Source of the DNA: Antedon mediterranea
Taxonomy: Eukaryota > Echinodermata > Crinoidea > Comatulida > Antedonidae
NCBI RefSeq assembly: GCF_964355755.1
Contig: NC_092675.1
Span: forward strand, 12,229,312 to 12,293,311
Length of the DNA: 64,000 nt
Direction: 5' to 3'
Position numbers and translations under genes: made by a program. The notes under the pieces were generated by a model. It did not search any database and was not told the origin of the DNA. It saw only the letters and a list, made by a program, of their open reading frames with translations. Shown here piece by piece: positions 35,893-48,809 of the stretch; the stretch's first letter is position 1, and each line of letters starts with the position of its first letter.

Positions 35893-36243
35893 AATTCGAA
35901 ACGATAAAGATGAGGAAATCTGTGAGAATGAGAAAAAGTCGCCCCAACCGAGAGATCAATCTCTGGTGCGCGTGCGTACAACCGAGGGACTAGTGCTGTT
36001 CCGCCGTACCACGCCGAGAATGTTAAAGGGTCGCTATCGAATCGAGTTTGAACAATACCATGAAAGCCCCAGTGGTCTAATGGTTAGGACATCTGCATAT
36101 CAAGCAGGCGGTCCGAGTTCGAGTCTCGGTTGGGGCGACTTTTTCTCATTCTCACAGATTTCCTCATCTTTATCGTTTCAAATTAATTAATTAAATTTCA
36201 GTATATCACCGGGCGGTTTCGAATTAATGTTCATTGCCTAATG
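35893..36243. mobile_element. Two family S copies fused head to head
   Basis: 35893-35952 is an inverted tail piece (minus) that stops inside the tRNA-like T arm and joins at CCGAGAGATCAATCTC to a near-complete + copy (35953-36243) whose tRNA-like body is 36066-36137. The + copy ends in TA at 36246-36301. Confidence 0.75.
36066..36137 (+). tRNA. tRNA-like cloverleaf in family S
   Basis: The body is identical to the 19375-19446 copy, with all four stems paired and anticodon AUC. Confidence 0.6.
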
Positions 36244-36244
36244 T

Positions 36245-36245
<1 letters not shown>

Positions 36246-36301
<56 letters not shown>
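36246..36301. repeat. (TA)n microsatellite
   Basis: About 56 bp of TA at the tail of a family S copy. The following 530 bp (36302-36834) hold nothing I recognise. Confidence 0.95.
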
Positions 36302-36304
<3 letters not shown>

Positions 36305-39079
36305 TTGATTCTTACGTAATAATGTAGCAAACATAAATTACTCCGACTGCACAGGTGGTCAGATAAGTTCACGTGTATGGCCTATTTTCTGACGCTGATA
36401 AGATAACATATTACACAATTCAATCAGTCTTATTACAATTTCATTTATGCATCTTAGCAAATGTTTGATTAAACTAAACACAAATCATTACATTTTTGTT
36501 TAAAACAGATTATATAAAGGCAAACAATACAGTAATCATACTGTAGGCCAACTCAGGTTATCACGCTGCTAATAACTAAGTATTTTATCAAATTGATGGA
36601 AAATAAATATGTAGCTTTGGATGTGACCTTTCCGCGAAACACATATGTAAACAAACAACTGATGTTAAGATGTTTCAATTAAAAGTGTATCACCCTTGTT
36701 GAACAGTTTAATATACCCAGTAGGCTTATAAATACATGCAGTTCAAACCAACAATATATTTGATATAATTTAACTCATAGGCCATCATATATACAGATAA
36801 AAAAAACAAATATAGCAAAGCACAACAAATAAGACTAGATTTTAACTCGTCACTTTGGTGAGTTCGGCTTATCCGCGGAAATGCAACATGCGCATACGTT
36901 AAACTATATGAACGTCGACAATTATTATGCCATCCTATGACGTCAATTAAATATTTTTACTTTGCTGAAGTGTACCTATTTTGTATCATACAGTATATTA
37001 CAGTATTATTTACAGAATACACTGTATATGACATATACAGTGTAGCATAGATGAGATTACGAGACCCATCTTTTAAATCCAATTATTAACACGATGACGA
37101 ACATCAAATTGACATAAAGATAACTATTTTAAAAGATAATTATCTAAATAATTACCTTAATGAAAATGTGAAGAATGTTGGGCACGTAGATGTTAGATGC
37201 GCTCTTTTTTAAACACGATGAGTTTTTTTTACGAAAGAAATGAAAATCAGACTTGTTTAATTCAACTGGCCATATGATGACGTCATGACATCAGATAGAC
37301 AACATTTGTATATGAATTCATATCTACAATTCAACAACTTCCATAATAACTTTTAATCACGTGTGTCACTTTTCATTCCAATGAGATATGACAGATTAAA
37401 ATATATGAAATTTTAAGTAACTCAAGTTATTCTATTTTTTTTATATGATGACGTAATAAAAATAAAAAATGTTTAACTCATGTGAAAGAAAATTGATTTA
37501 GTAAGAATATATTAAAATCTAGGAGAAAATGGGGAACGCATTAGCGCGATGCGCTCTATTAAATGGGATTAACTAGTACAAAAGAGAAAAAAAATCAATT
37601 TTTTAAATTCGAGTGGCGTGACGTAAGAACATCCTGTAGGTACAAATTGTACAGGAATTGATATCTACTCATTAGCTTCCATAATACAAAAAATTGGGGT
37701 AACCGGCCATCCTGAGGAGCTATAACTGATTAAAAATAGGTATTTTTTGTGCACAAATTAGCATTAAATTACCTATTTTTTAGCACACGATTATGAAAGT
37801 TTAACGTGCACGTGCGTCGTTATTTCGACAAAAGAGACAAATTCCTATATTTTACATTCGTGTGGCCATACGATGACGTCACAACATCCGAGAGGTAAAG
37901 ATTCTACATGAATTCATATGTACAACATATCTGTTTACAAATTGGGAGTCGCCGTTGTTCTTGAGGAGCTATAATAGATTAAAAATTTTGACAATATTTT
38001 GTAACTTTTTCAACTAAAACGAACGCAAAATGATCTAAATCAACGTGTTCGTATGACGTCATTTGAATTTGAATTCAATTCAATTACAGCTCACTATGTT
38101 TTTAAAAATGACTAGGAAATGCTGGAAAATCACAATATTCAAGAGAAAAAACATGATTTTGATGTACGCGTAAAATTGTTCGTGCGCACGGGAATTTTTG
38201 ACATGCGCTAAATGCGCGTAGAAATTAATTTTGCGTATTTTGAAATGTTAAATGCGCATGTGCTCTTTTAAATGTGATGAACTATGATGCAAAAGATGAA
38301 AATCCGTTTTTTTTATTCAACTGGACATAATTATGATGACGTCAACACATCTGATTGGCAAAATGTTCACATGAATTCGTATCTACAATCCGATAGAAAA
38401 CGTTTTAATCATGATTATCGCTTTCTGACGAGCTATCACAGATAGAAATTTACTGTAAAGATGAAAATAAGTGACCCACGTTATTTACATTTTTAGACAT
38501 GATGACGCCATAAAATATTTTTAACTCATGCGAAAGATAGTTGATTGACCCAGACAATATCAAAACCGGGGTGAAAACAAATAAGTGGAAATGCGTTCTA
38601 TTAAATGTGATGAAAAATTCCTATATTTTATATTCGGGTGGCCATACTATGATGTCAAAATATCCGGTTAGCCATATTAATGCATGATCCGATATCTACA
38701 ACTCATCAATTTCCAGAATATGTTATACAAATAACTTTCACTTTTAGTTTAGAAACTACGACTGTTCGTTTGACGAATTTTTGAACTTTTTTATCAAAAA
38801 CGCGCGCGAATTGTCGAACTCAACGTGTTCGTAAGGCCGGTGCACACCGAACGCGAAGCCGCGAAGCGTCATGCGTCACGCGTCATTCGACGGATCGCTT
38901 TGAAAGTTAATTGTCATGCGTCTATTAGTTTTTCTTGTCGGTTCCCACTAAACGCATCACGATGTGTTGATTCGTCGCGATTGCTAGGCATAGGAGATAG
39001 TGGGTTGGCCAATAATACAATGCTACATTTAAAATAATCAGAGAAGATGACTCTGAAGTATTTCCTATGTAAGTTTAAC

Positions 39080-39120
39080 CAGAGAAGAGTTAAATTAAAA
39101 TGTAATTTAACTCTTCCCTG
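39080..39120. repeat. 41-bp hairpin related to the 24-bp palindrome
   Basis: CAGAGAAGAGTTAAATTA - AAATG - TAATTTAACTCTTCCCTG pairs over 18 bp with one mismatch. It shares its ends with 14986-15009. Confidence 0.65.
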
Positions 39121-40599
39121 GTTACACCAATCACAGTGTTTGGTTTTGGTGGGAAAATGTTATCCTTTTCCAAAGCCTGAAATGTGCATGACTGTATGTA
39201 TATATCACAAGGACAGAAGAAGATGTATCCAATATCAATACAGTTACAAGAATTAAAGCATTTATTGCATGTCGATTACACGTACATGTGATCTGCTGAC
39301 TGTATTTATTAGTGGTGTTACAAATATCTTTCAACAGAGGTTATTATAATCATATAAAACATTTCATATAAACACGAACTGGGAATCTTCATGGGTTTGT
39401 CACTTTCAAATATAAACTATAGGAGGCCTATATATTAATGTAAATTTTTCACATTCATTTTCTAATTATTATTAAATATTATATTATTCATGACAAAACA
39501 TACAGTTTTTATCTCATTTGATTAAATGTAATAAATATCCCAAACTCATATTTACACTGTATATTATCTTATGACATTTTTTCAAATAAATACACTTATT
39601 TAAATAGTGAATCATTGTTTTTAAAGGTATCATTAAATAATTAATCATTACACTGTATATTATCTTATGACTTTTTCACATAAATACACTTAATGAAATA
39701 GTGAATAATTGTTTTTAAAGGTATCATTAAATATCAACCAGATTTTCTTTTTTCCTACTCCTGAATACTTTCGCAAAATAATATCAAAATAATAAATTTA
39801 AAATGTATCATCCCAAAAAAAAATGAAAATATTATTATTGTTAAAAGTGAATAACTAACCCTAAAGTGTTATACTGTATTACACACAACGAAAATGTTTT
39901 AAATTATATTTTCAGGAAGACAATATATCTTGTCAAAAAAATGACACTAAACTTAAAGATGTATTGTCCCATAGAATCATGAAAAATGAAGATGATTAAA
40001 ATCAAATTTGAATAGGCCATTTTGTAGTTTTAACAAAGTTAATCACTTACATAGAAAAAAAAAACCCAAAAAACTTATGTTTTCCATTAGCTGGCAGCCA
40101 ATTTGACTATTTTTTTTAGTATTGGAGTATAACAAAACATATACACATATTTCCATGTGTTCTCTATTGCTAAAAAAAGACATTCAGTTCAGCTTTCCTT
40201 CTATAACCACTTTATAAATACTAGTTACAGTCCAACTCCTCCTTAATCTCTTCCATTTTCTATCTAAAAAAAAATGAAACAAGTATTAAAAAAATTGCTA
40301 TAGCAAGGCATATTGCTCAAATCATTTTTTCTGGCCAATGTATGTCACCAACTGACATACCCATTTGAAAAAAGTCTATACAAACCTGTATCAGCCTCAT
40401 AATTGCCAGTCCACGTTTTTGAGGAGCAATTGCTCTTAATTCCATGGCAATAATATACTGGCCGCTTAAACTACTAGCTTGGTCATTGGTGGAGTTTGTA
40501 ACGCTGGTAATAGCCTGAAGGATCCCATTTATCAATGTTCATCTAATTGACCTAAAAGAAACAAAAACAACAGTATTTATGTATTAATATTACTACTAG

Positions 40600-40960
40600 G
40601 CCTATCCTAGCCTTACAACACTAAATCAACTAAATATTAGGCCTATAAATATTAATTAATAATAATACGTAGGCTAGGCCTAGACCTAGCCTAGCCTCTC
40701 TCTAGGCCTAGCTAGTAGTAGTAGGCCTAGCCTAGGCCTAGTACTGTACTCATATTTAGTAGTAGGCTTAACCTAGGCTACCTAGCTAGGCCTGGCCTAG
40801 CACATAGTAGACTAGTAGGGATTAGTAAGTATTATGTAGGCCTATAAGTACTACTTGGCATGGCCTAGCCTACTAGGGTATATGTAGCCTAGGCTAGGTA
40901 GGCCTAGCTAGGCCCCAGTATGGCCTAAACCTAGGTAGGCCTATTTAGGCTAGAAATAGA
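40600..40960. repeat. Cryptically simple CTAGGCCTAG-rich stretch
   Basis: Dozens of TAGGCC, CCTAG and AGTAGTAG words in irregular order form a degenerate, partly palindromic low-complexity region inside the 2.6-kb transposon. Similar short clusters occur at about 10130 and 12940. Confidence 0.7.
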
Positions 40961-41600
40961 AGGCTTGCCAACTCACTTTACAAATTGATCTCTGACGCGT
41001 TTTAGGCCTAGTTTTTCTGGCATTCTTCTACACAGATGTTTGTCTGAAATTATTGTCTTCATGCATTAATCCTTATGTTTCTGTCTGTGTATGACTTACT
41101 TCCCTTATCGTAAAGACAAGAAGGGTAAGTATTTCCATAAAGACCTCGCTCGTCAGCAGCCACCATTTTTTTTCCGTCGGTGTCGTCGATCATGAGAGAT
41201 ATTCCTGACTTCTGATTGGTTGACGAACGCGAACCGCGCTCGCGACGCCTCAAAAAGTTGACCAAGGTTCAACTTTCGAAAATTCGCGTGTGAAGCCTTC
41301 GCTGCTGTCGTTTTCAACGCGTTGAAGTTGAAATTCGACTATCGTACACTGTTCGCTTGTATGTTCACACTGGAAACGTCCGTCGCCTGCCGCGTGCGTC
41401 ACTTTTTAACGCGAAATTCGCTGCTTCGCGTTCGGTGTGCACCGGCCTTAAGGCTTTATTTTAAAGTTGAAAAAGGCTTGAAAAATATATTTCAAGGGAA
41501 AAAAACATATGTTTTATACTACGTGCGCACCTTACGCGTAACAAATTTGTTTCTATTTTGTGTCATAATATAGTATATACAGTATACACAGTATAATCTA

Positions 41601-42737
41601 CGGAAGCCCGTTCGGACCTCAAGATAACTATATTTTAAAAGCTGTTATCTGGCGGCCGCCACTTAATTATCTAGCGGCCGCCACTTAATTATCTGGCGGC
41701 CGCCACTTAATTATCTGGCGGACGCCACTTAATTATCTGGCGGCCGCCACTTAATTATCTGGCGGCCGCCACTTAATAATTAGTACATGTCCCGTCACGT
41801 GACATGTACGTGCATTGGGATCAGAGGCGATGTTGCATATGGAACGACATCGCTGCCTCCGGCAGCAAACTTTAATTCTATTCGGCTCTTTTACCATTCG
41901 GCGCATTTCTATTCGGCTCATTTACCATTACGTTCGGCTCTTTCAGCATTCGGCTCTTTTTTATTCGCCTCATTTACCATTACGTTTGGCTCTTTTTGAT
42001 TTTTTTATACGGCGCAATTAAATTCTAACCTTTTACATGGGGTCAAATGGAAGAAAATCAACGGCTGGAAATGAGTCTATGAAAAGTTTACAAAACATAT
42101 AGATGCAGCATGTAGAGTGTTTGGTTGGCTGAATTAAATGAATTTGAAGGCTGTTTCAATATGACTAATCATTTTATTGACATGATTAATGTGTTAGAGA
42201 ACTTGCAATTGTCCCACCTTATTGACTATTTTGAAAGAGAAAAGGTTTGATTTATGGCCTAGGGTAGCTAGACCTATAGTCTAGTGTCAGCCTAACTTTT
42301 AACAATAATAATTTACCCTTTCTCTCTCAAAATTTGTAAAAAGATGAATTAATTTTAGGTTATTCAACACATCTTTAATCGTAAATATGGTAAATGGGCC
42401 GAATAGAAATGCGCCGAATGCTAAAAGAGCCGAACGTAATGGTTGTAAAAGAGCCGAATAGAATTAAAGTTTGCTGCCGGAGGCAGCGATGTCGTTCCAT
42501 ATACAACATCGCCTCTGATCCAATGCACGTACATGTCACGTGACGGGACATATACTAATTATTAAGTGGCGGCCGCCAGATAATTAAGTGGCGGCCGCCA
42601 GATAATTAAGTGGCGGCCGCCAGATAATTAAGTGGCGGCCGCCAGATAATTAAGTGGCGGCCGCCAGATAATTAAGTGGCGGCCGCCAGATAACAGCTTT
42701 TAAAATATAGTTATCTTGTGGCCCGAACGGGCTTCCG
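41601..42737. mobile_element. Foldback element with subterminal GGCGGCCGCC repeats
   Basis: The element is bounded by inverted CGGAAGCCCGTTCGG ends with TA on both sides (41599-41600, 42738-42739). The arms are about 350-400 bp and carry, in inverted order, a GATAACTATATTTTAAAA block, six 22-bp units TTATCTGGCGGCCGCCACTT (plus AA), a GTCACGTGAC palindrome, a GCTGCCTCCGGCAGC hairpin and ATTCGGCTC repeats. The middle (about 42010-42380) is unique and AT-rich, with no transposase. It lies in the H1 sequence between ATAATCTA and TAATAATCTG. Confidence 0.8.
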
Positions 42738-44260
42738 TAATAATCTGTATACATATTACATACAGTGGAGATTAGGTGAAATTACGGGACCCGCCATTTA
42801 TTCAAATTTTTAACATGGTGACGGTATGAAAATAAATCACGAAGATAGCAATTTCGGAAGGAAATTATCTCAGCAACAACATATTAACGTGTAGAAGAAA
42901 TTTGAATACGTAAAATATAGATGCGCACTCTTTTAAATGTGATGAACTATGACGCAAAAGGTGAAAATAATTGTTGTTCCAACTGGCCATATGATGACGT
43001 CACATCATCTGATTGGCAAAATATTCATATGAATTCGTATCTAAAATCCAATAGCTTCCAGAAAACGTTTTAATCATGATTATCACATTTTATTCTGACG
43101 AGCTATAATAGATTGAAATTAACTGTAAAGATGACAATAAGTGACCCACGCTATTTAAATTTTTAGACACGATGACGTCATAAAAATTAAAATGTTTAAC
43201 TCATGCGAAAGATAGTTGATTAACCTAGACAATATTAGAATCTCGTGGGAAATGGAATACGGATAAGCGTGATGCGCTCTATTGAATGTGATGAGCAATA
43301 ACGAAAGAGACAAAAATCCTATATTTTATATTCGAGTGACCATACGATGACGTCACAATGTCCGGTTAGCCATATTGTTGCATGATCCGATATCTAATAT
43401 TCATCAACTTCCAGAATATGTAATAAAAATGAACTTCACCTTTAGAAACTATGACTGTAAATATTTTTGATGAATTTTTGAACTTTTTCATCAAAAACGC
43501 GCGCGAATTGTCCAATTCGACGTGCTCGTATGACGTGATTTTAAGTCTTAATTGTTTAGAAGTTGGAAAAATTACTAGAAAAGGCAGGAAAAACATAATT
43601 CACGCGAAAAAGATGTTTTTAACGTTCCTTGCCACCGCGCGCGTAAAAAATGCTCGTCCGTGGAAATTGTTACATGCTTAAAATGATATGAAACGCATAG
43701 AAAGTTCATTATAAATTGATTTTTCGCATTTTTTTATTTTGAAAAGCGCGTGTGCGCGTAACTTTAATTGAAACATGCCATTCTTTTTCCACATAAAGTT
43801 AGTGCAAGATTTAAATTACACTTTGCATGCATGCTAAGTTTCAATTTGAATTGTTATATGGTTTTCGATCTATGCTAAATTCGATAAATTCATAAAATCG
43901 CGCGTAAGTCATGTTGCGCGCGCAACTCTGACGTCATTCAAAAATGGGAGGTGCACAACTTCACGTAAATGCCCATATGTTGACAAAGTTATAATATGTT
44001 ATGTTTACACGTTTTAGAGATACGCGAGACACAAAATTGAAAAGAAAGAATAATACAGAAAAAAGATGATTTCATGCAATAACAAGGAGGAGTTATCCGC
44101 TGAGTGCGGATAACTAATAACATATAAAAAAAATCAAGACAATAACAAGGAGTTATCCGCTTAGTAGCCGATAACTCCTTGTTATTATTGTCTACTAAGC
44201 GGATAACTAACTAATAATACAGAAAAAAAAAAGATTATCCCGTACAATAACAAGGATATA

Positions 44261-44805
44261 CTAGATTTGAACTCGTCACTTTGACGAGTTAGTTATCCAC
44301 ACGACAAATGCCACGTGCATGCCATACGTTGGAATTTTACACACAAAAATAGGTTATGGCATTTTGACCTGAAGAATATGTTGCTATTGCTGAATTCTGT
44401 CTATTCTCTATCAAATAGTATATAAAGTATACAGTACATATTGTATACATATTACATACAGTGTAGCATAGGTGAAATTACGGGACACGCCTTTTATTCA
44501 AATTTTTAACATGATGACGTCATCAAAATGAAACACGTAGATAACAATTTTGGAAGGAAATTATCTGAGCAACAACATATTAACGTGTTGAACAAATTTG
44601 GATACGTAGAATATGGATGCGCGCTCTTTTAAATGTGATGAACTATGACGCAAAATATGAAAATACGACATTTATAATTCAACTGGCCGTATGATGACGT
44701 AACAACAGCCGATGCCCAACATTTGCTTCCAGAAAACGTTATAATCATGAGTATCACTTTTCATTCTGAGGAGCTATAACATATTTAAATTTAATGGAAT
44801 GATGA
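44261..44805 (-). mobile_element. H1 unit, 5'-truncated
   Basis: It begins at CTAG (44261-44264) with the perfect hairpin and follows the family until about 44805, where H2 sequence takes over. Confidence 0.65.
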
Positions 44806-46386
44806 ATTGACCGCAATTGTACCGGGAAAGTTCTAAACTATATTGTTTACATCATCCGCAATCTATGATCCAAGTTAGAGGGCCAAAATGGGGTAAAAAA
44901 TGCCCATTTTCGATATTTGTTCGTTATAAAAATTTCTGTTTCTTCATGTAACCATACAACATATGGGGTATAAAAAAAGCCGCAATTGTACTGGAAAGGT
45001 TTTAAACTACATTTCAAAAATTTCCCGAGTCCGAGGTTTTTGGGGGAAGGGGGGAGGGTGTTTGATAGGATGATGGGGATTTCTGCTTGGGCTAGGGATA
45101 GTAGGTTAAATTGACCAGAATTATAGTAGGACATTATTAAAGTATTTTAATTATCTCTGGGAAGGGGCTGGGAGTTTGGGGTTGGGTCGTAGACCTTTCA
45201 ACATGACTCAATCTGTACTGGGAGAATATAATGAATAATATAATGGCTTCACACACGTGAACGGGGTTTGTGCGGGTGGGGGTGTATATACTAGAATTTG
45301 GAGGTAACTATAGAAGTACAACATAATTGGAATTGTACTGGAATTTGAACCGTCCCAAGGAGAAGTTAAGGTTTGTTGATTGTGGTTGGATGGGGAGAGA
45401 AGAAAGAATGTAGGCTGGGAAGAAGTAATTCAGCACTATCCAAATTAGATATTTTATTCAGTAGCCAATATGAAACCTATTCATTTCCATAGTTTGCAAA
45501 GTACTTAAACCATGCCTATCAGCTATGGATCGCCCTGTTATTAAGACACTAAAGTTGTTGAATTAAAATTTGGGGTATCAAAATGAACACAATTGTACCG
45601 GGAAAGTTCTAAAGTATATTTCAGCATCATCCGCCATCTTGAATCCAAGTTAGGGGTAAAAATTCCCACTGTTGATGTCTCTTCGTTGGGGTTGAGAGGA
45701 TAGTGGGGATTTTTATAGGGGCAGTGTGTTATCAAATTGACCAGAATTGTGGTAGGAAATTGTTAAAGTATTTTAATTATCCATGGGAAGGGGATGGGAG
45801 TTTGGGGCGGGCATGTAGGCCTATCACCATGACCGAAACTGTACTGGGAATGTTTTAAACTACATTTGAAAACTGCAACTGAGGGATTATGGGTTGGGAC
45901 TGATGGCATACATAATTTGTCTGGAAACGTCTTAAACACATCACCCAGTATCTGGGATATGTTGGGAGGGTGGAGAAAGGGCGGAAATACTGGTGTAATG
46001 ACGTGTTACATGATTGGAATTGTACTAGGAAAAGTTACTACATTTGAACTGTCCAGGGGAGGAGTTAAGGTTTGTTGAGTGTGGCTGGGATGGTGAGGGG
46101 AAAAAGAAGGCTGGGGGACCGCAATATCAAAATTATATATATGCCAATATGACACCTATTCATTTACACAGTTTACTTAAATCATTATTTGGCTTATCGT
46201 AGCTATGTATACCCTTCTCATTTTGAAGATAAATTTCAATTGAATGTCCTGGGAAGAATTTGTTTTTCAAAATGAGTGTGGGGTGTTGTTGAAGAGGAGT
46301 GGAGATTGGTGAGTATAGGGAGATACTGGCGTCGTCTAATTTTGAAATCCACCCTATAATGTATATAATGTATGTATAATTGCTAG
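44806..46386 (+). mobile_element. Family H2, + orientation
   Basis: GACCGCAATTGTACCGGGAA, CATCATCCGC and GGGAAGGGGCTGGGAGTTTG are the reverse complement of the 31.1-35.7 kb family. The end GTATAATTGCTAG|T (46383-46386) matches the family 3' end, though the CCCGCC hairpin is decayed (ATCCACCCTATAATG). Internal blocks repeat at about 44810, 44980 and 45580, so at least one rearranged extra unit is present. Confidence 0.6.
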
Positions 46387-46394
46387 TATATATA

Positions 46395-46768
46395 TATTTG
46401 TGTGTGTGTCTTCACACACAGCATTAAGACACACGCACACACAAATATATTTGTTTATATCTCTACCAAGCTACCTTCTTTGTTTTCCACTCTTATTCAG
46501 ACTCCACCCTGGCTCCCTTTGTTATATTTCTTTTATTCCTGTCCACCCAGGCAGCACTTGCCAGCTTTATACTCTGACGTTATCCAAATTCCTTCACTTG
46601 CACTGATGAAGGGCTAGTGTTGCCCGAAAGCTCTGCTAACTTTTCTGGCTGTTTACTCTATCGTTTTGATTTAGCTTTTCGCTTTTTGTTTTTGTATCTC
46701 CATTGAGATCCAGCTACTGATACCCACAGCATTGTCATTTTTTTCAGTAATTTGCCTTTGGATTTATA
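46395..46768 (+). mobile_element. Penelope-like terminal repeat with hammerhead
   Basis: GTGTGTGTCTTCACACACA flank, then CTACCAAGCTACCTTCTTTG, TCCACCCAGGCAGCACTTGC, the hammerhead core, and the family end TTTGCCTTTGGATTTATATA into (TA)n at 46764-46787. It is a solo terminal repeat in the same orientation as 25546-25752. Confidence 0.8.
46603..46638 (+). ncRNA. Hammerhead-ribozyme-like motif (P1)
   Basis: Identical over the core and stems to 25585-25620. Confidence 0.55.
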
Positions 46769-46787
46769 TATATATATATATATATAT

Positions 46788-47009
46788 CTTTATCGTTTCA
46801 AATTAATTAATTAAATTTAGTATATCATCGGGCGGTTTAGAATTAATGTTCTTTGCCTGTTGTGTTTATATATATAAAAGTATCTCTTCGGAGATCCCGC
46901 CTCGTGAATAAAAATACTGAAAGATGAGGGCGTATCAATTTGATCTCTGTTGCGCGTGCGTACTGAGGACTAGTGCTGTTCCGCCGTACCACGCCGAGAA
47001 TGTTAAAGA
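46788..47009 (+). mobile_element. Family S fragments (tail piece, then 5' piece)
   Basis: 46788-46868 is a tail fragment (CTTTATCGTTTCAAATTAA to GTTTATATA). 46875-47009 is a 5' fragment (AGTATCTCTTCGGAGATCCC to CGAGAATGTTAAAGAG) that stops before the tRNA-like body. Both are bounded by TATATA. Confidence 0.7.
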
Positions 47010-48809
47010 GTATATATATAAACAAATCAGGCAAAGAACATTAATTCTAAACCGCCCGGTGATATACTGAAATTTAAATGGTTATTGGTTATCCGCTCTT
47101 GGCGGATAACCTCTTGTTATTGTCAGGATCTTTTTTTTTTTTTTTTTTTTGGTTATCCGCAACGAAGTTGCAGGATAACCTCTTGTGATTGTACGAAATC
47201 ATCAACATCAACTTTTTATTTCTCTTCTTTCTTTCTGTATGATTTTTGTGGAACGCTTTTCTCGAAAACTTGCAAACATAACATTTTGTAACTTTCTCAA
47301 CATATCGTCATGCACATGAAGATGTGCAGCGAAGCTTTTCATGATATTTACAATTGCGCAACGTGACCTACGCGCGATTTAACGATTTTGTCGTATTTAA
47401 CATAGCTCGACAACCAAATAACATTTCAACTTGAAACTTTGCAAAAGTTTAATTTATATCATGCGCTAACTTTCTGTAGAAAAAAAATTGCGTGTTTTAC
47501 ACAAAGTTACGCGCGCACGCGCATATAAAATTTCAAAATGCGCAAAATTAATTTATAATCAACTTTCTACGCGTTTCATGTCGTTTTAAGCATGTCAAAA
47601 ATTCCCACGCGTGCGCACATTTTTACGTGTGCGGTGCGCACGTAGCATTGAAAACGTATTTTTTTCTCGTGATTTATGTTGTTCCAGCTTTTTCAAGTAG
47701 TTTTACCAAATTTTAAACAATTTCGACTTAAAGATACGTCATACGAGCACGTCGAATTGGACAATTGGCGCGCGTTTTTTATGAAAAGGTTAAAAAATTC
47801 GTTTAAAATATGCCTTTTTTTAAACAGTCGTAATTTCTAAACTAGACGGTCAACTTTTTGTGGATGGCATATTCTGGAAGTAGATGAGTTGTAGATATCG
47901 AATCAGGTAGTAATATGGCTAACTGGACATTGTGACGTCATCGTATGGCCACACGAATATAAAATTTAGGATTTTTGTATCTTTCGTCATAGCTCATCAC
48001 ATTGAATAGAGCGCATCTCCACTTATCCGTTTTCCATTTTCAACCCGATTTTGATATTGTCTAGGTCAATCAAGTATCTTTTGCATGAGTTAAAAATATT
48101 TTAATTTTTTTGACGTCATCATGCCTAAAAATTTAAATCACGTGTGGCATTAATTTCATCTTTACAGTAAATTTTAATCTGTTATAGCTCGTAAGAATAA
48201 AATGTGATAATCACGATTAAAACTTTTTCTGGAAGCTATTGGATTGTAGATACGAAATTATGTAAAAATGTTGCCAATCGGATGTTGTGACGTCATCATA
48301 TGGCTAGTTAAACAAAAAAGGTCGTATTTTCATCTTTTGCGTCATAATTCATTACATTTAAAAGAGTGCGCATCAATATTTCACGTATTCAAATTTCTTC
48401 TACACGCTAATACGTTGTTGCTGAGATAATTTCCTTTCGGAATTGCTACCTTCGCGTTTCATTTTAAAACCGTCAACATGTTAAAAATTGCAATAAATAG
48501 CGGGTCCCGTAATTTCACCTATTCTACACTGTATGTGATATGGATACAGATACTGTGTATACTATATATGAATTTAAATAATAAAATTCAGCAATAACAA
48601 CATATCATATTCTTCAGTTCAGGTCATAATGCCAACGTGAACACTTCCTTTTGTCCTCAACCTATCCTCTTAATGTTTATGTTGCACCACTTGCGCGGCG
48701 GATAACCAAACTCGTCAAAGTGACGAGTTACATGTCTAGTTTTTTGGTTATCCGCACTTGGCGGATAACCTCTTGTTATTGTCAGAATCTTTTTTTTTTT
48801 TTTTTTTTT

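Larger units (their letters stand above)
38834..41448. mobile_element. 2.6-kb non-autonomous DNA transposon with 26-bp inverted ends
   Basis: The ends begin AGGCCGGTGCACACCGAACG and match perfectly over 26 bp as inverted repeats. TA dinucleotides flank both sides (38832-38833, 41449-41450). Scattered GCGTCATGCGTCACGCG-type sequence is near the ends. There is no transposase frame. The interior includes a cluster of CTAGGCCTAG words (about 40600-40960) and a 41-bp hairpin (39080-39120). The superfamily is unresolved; a TA duplication would suggest Tc1/mariner, but a 3-bp variant is possible. Confidence 0.7.
36835..44260 (-). mobile_element. H1 array 2, disrupted by two DNA transposons
   Basis: The minus-strand 3' end is at 36835 (hairpin then CTAG). 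A first unit (36835 to about 38229) is internally deleted and joined to a second (about 38230-44084) that is interrupted at 38834-41448 and 41601-42737. The leader with GTTATCCGC/GCGGATAAC hairpins is at 44085-44260. Family marks such as GTTGCGCAAC-type words, ACGCGC tracks and TGACGTCA octamers are all present in reverse orientation. Confidence 0.7.

Noticed and set aside
39047-39256. 70-codon open frames inside the 2.6-kb transposon
   Set aside because: No recognisable domain, and the sequence includes a hairpin; no sign of a transposase.
41601-42737. CpG island promoter
   Set aside because: The GC-rich content is confined to two arrays of an identical 22-bp palindromic unit in the arms of a transposon.
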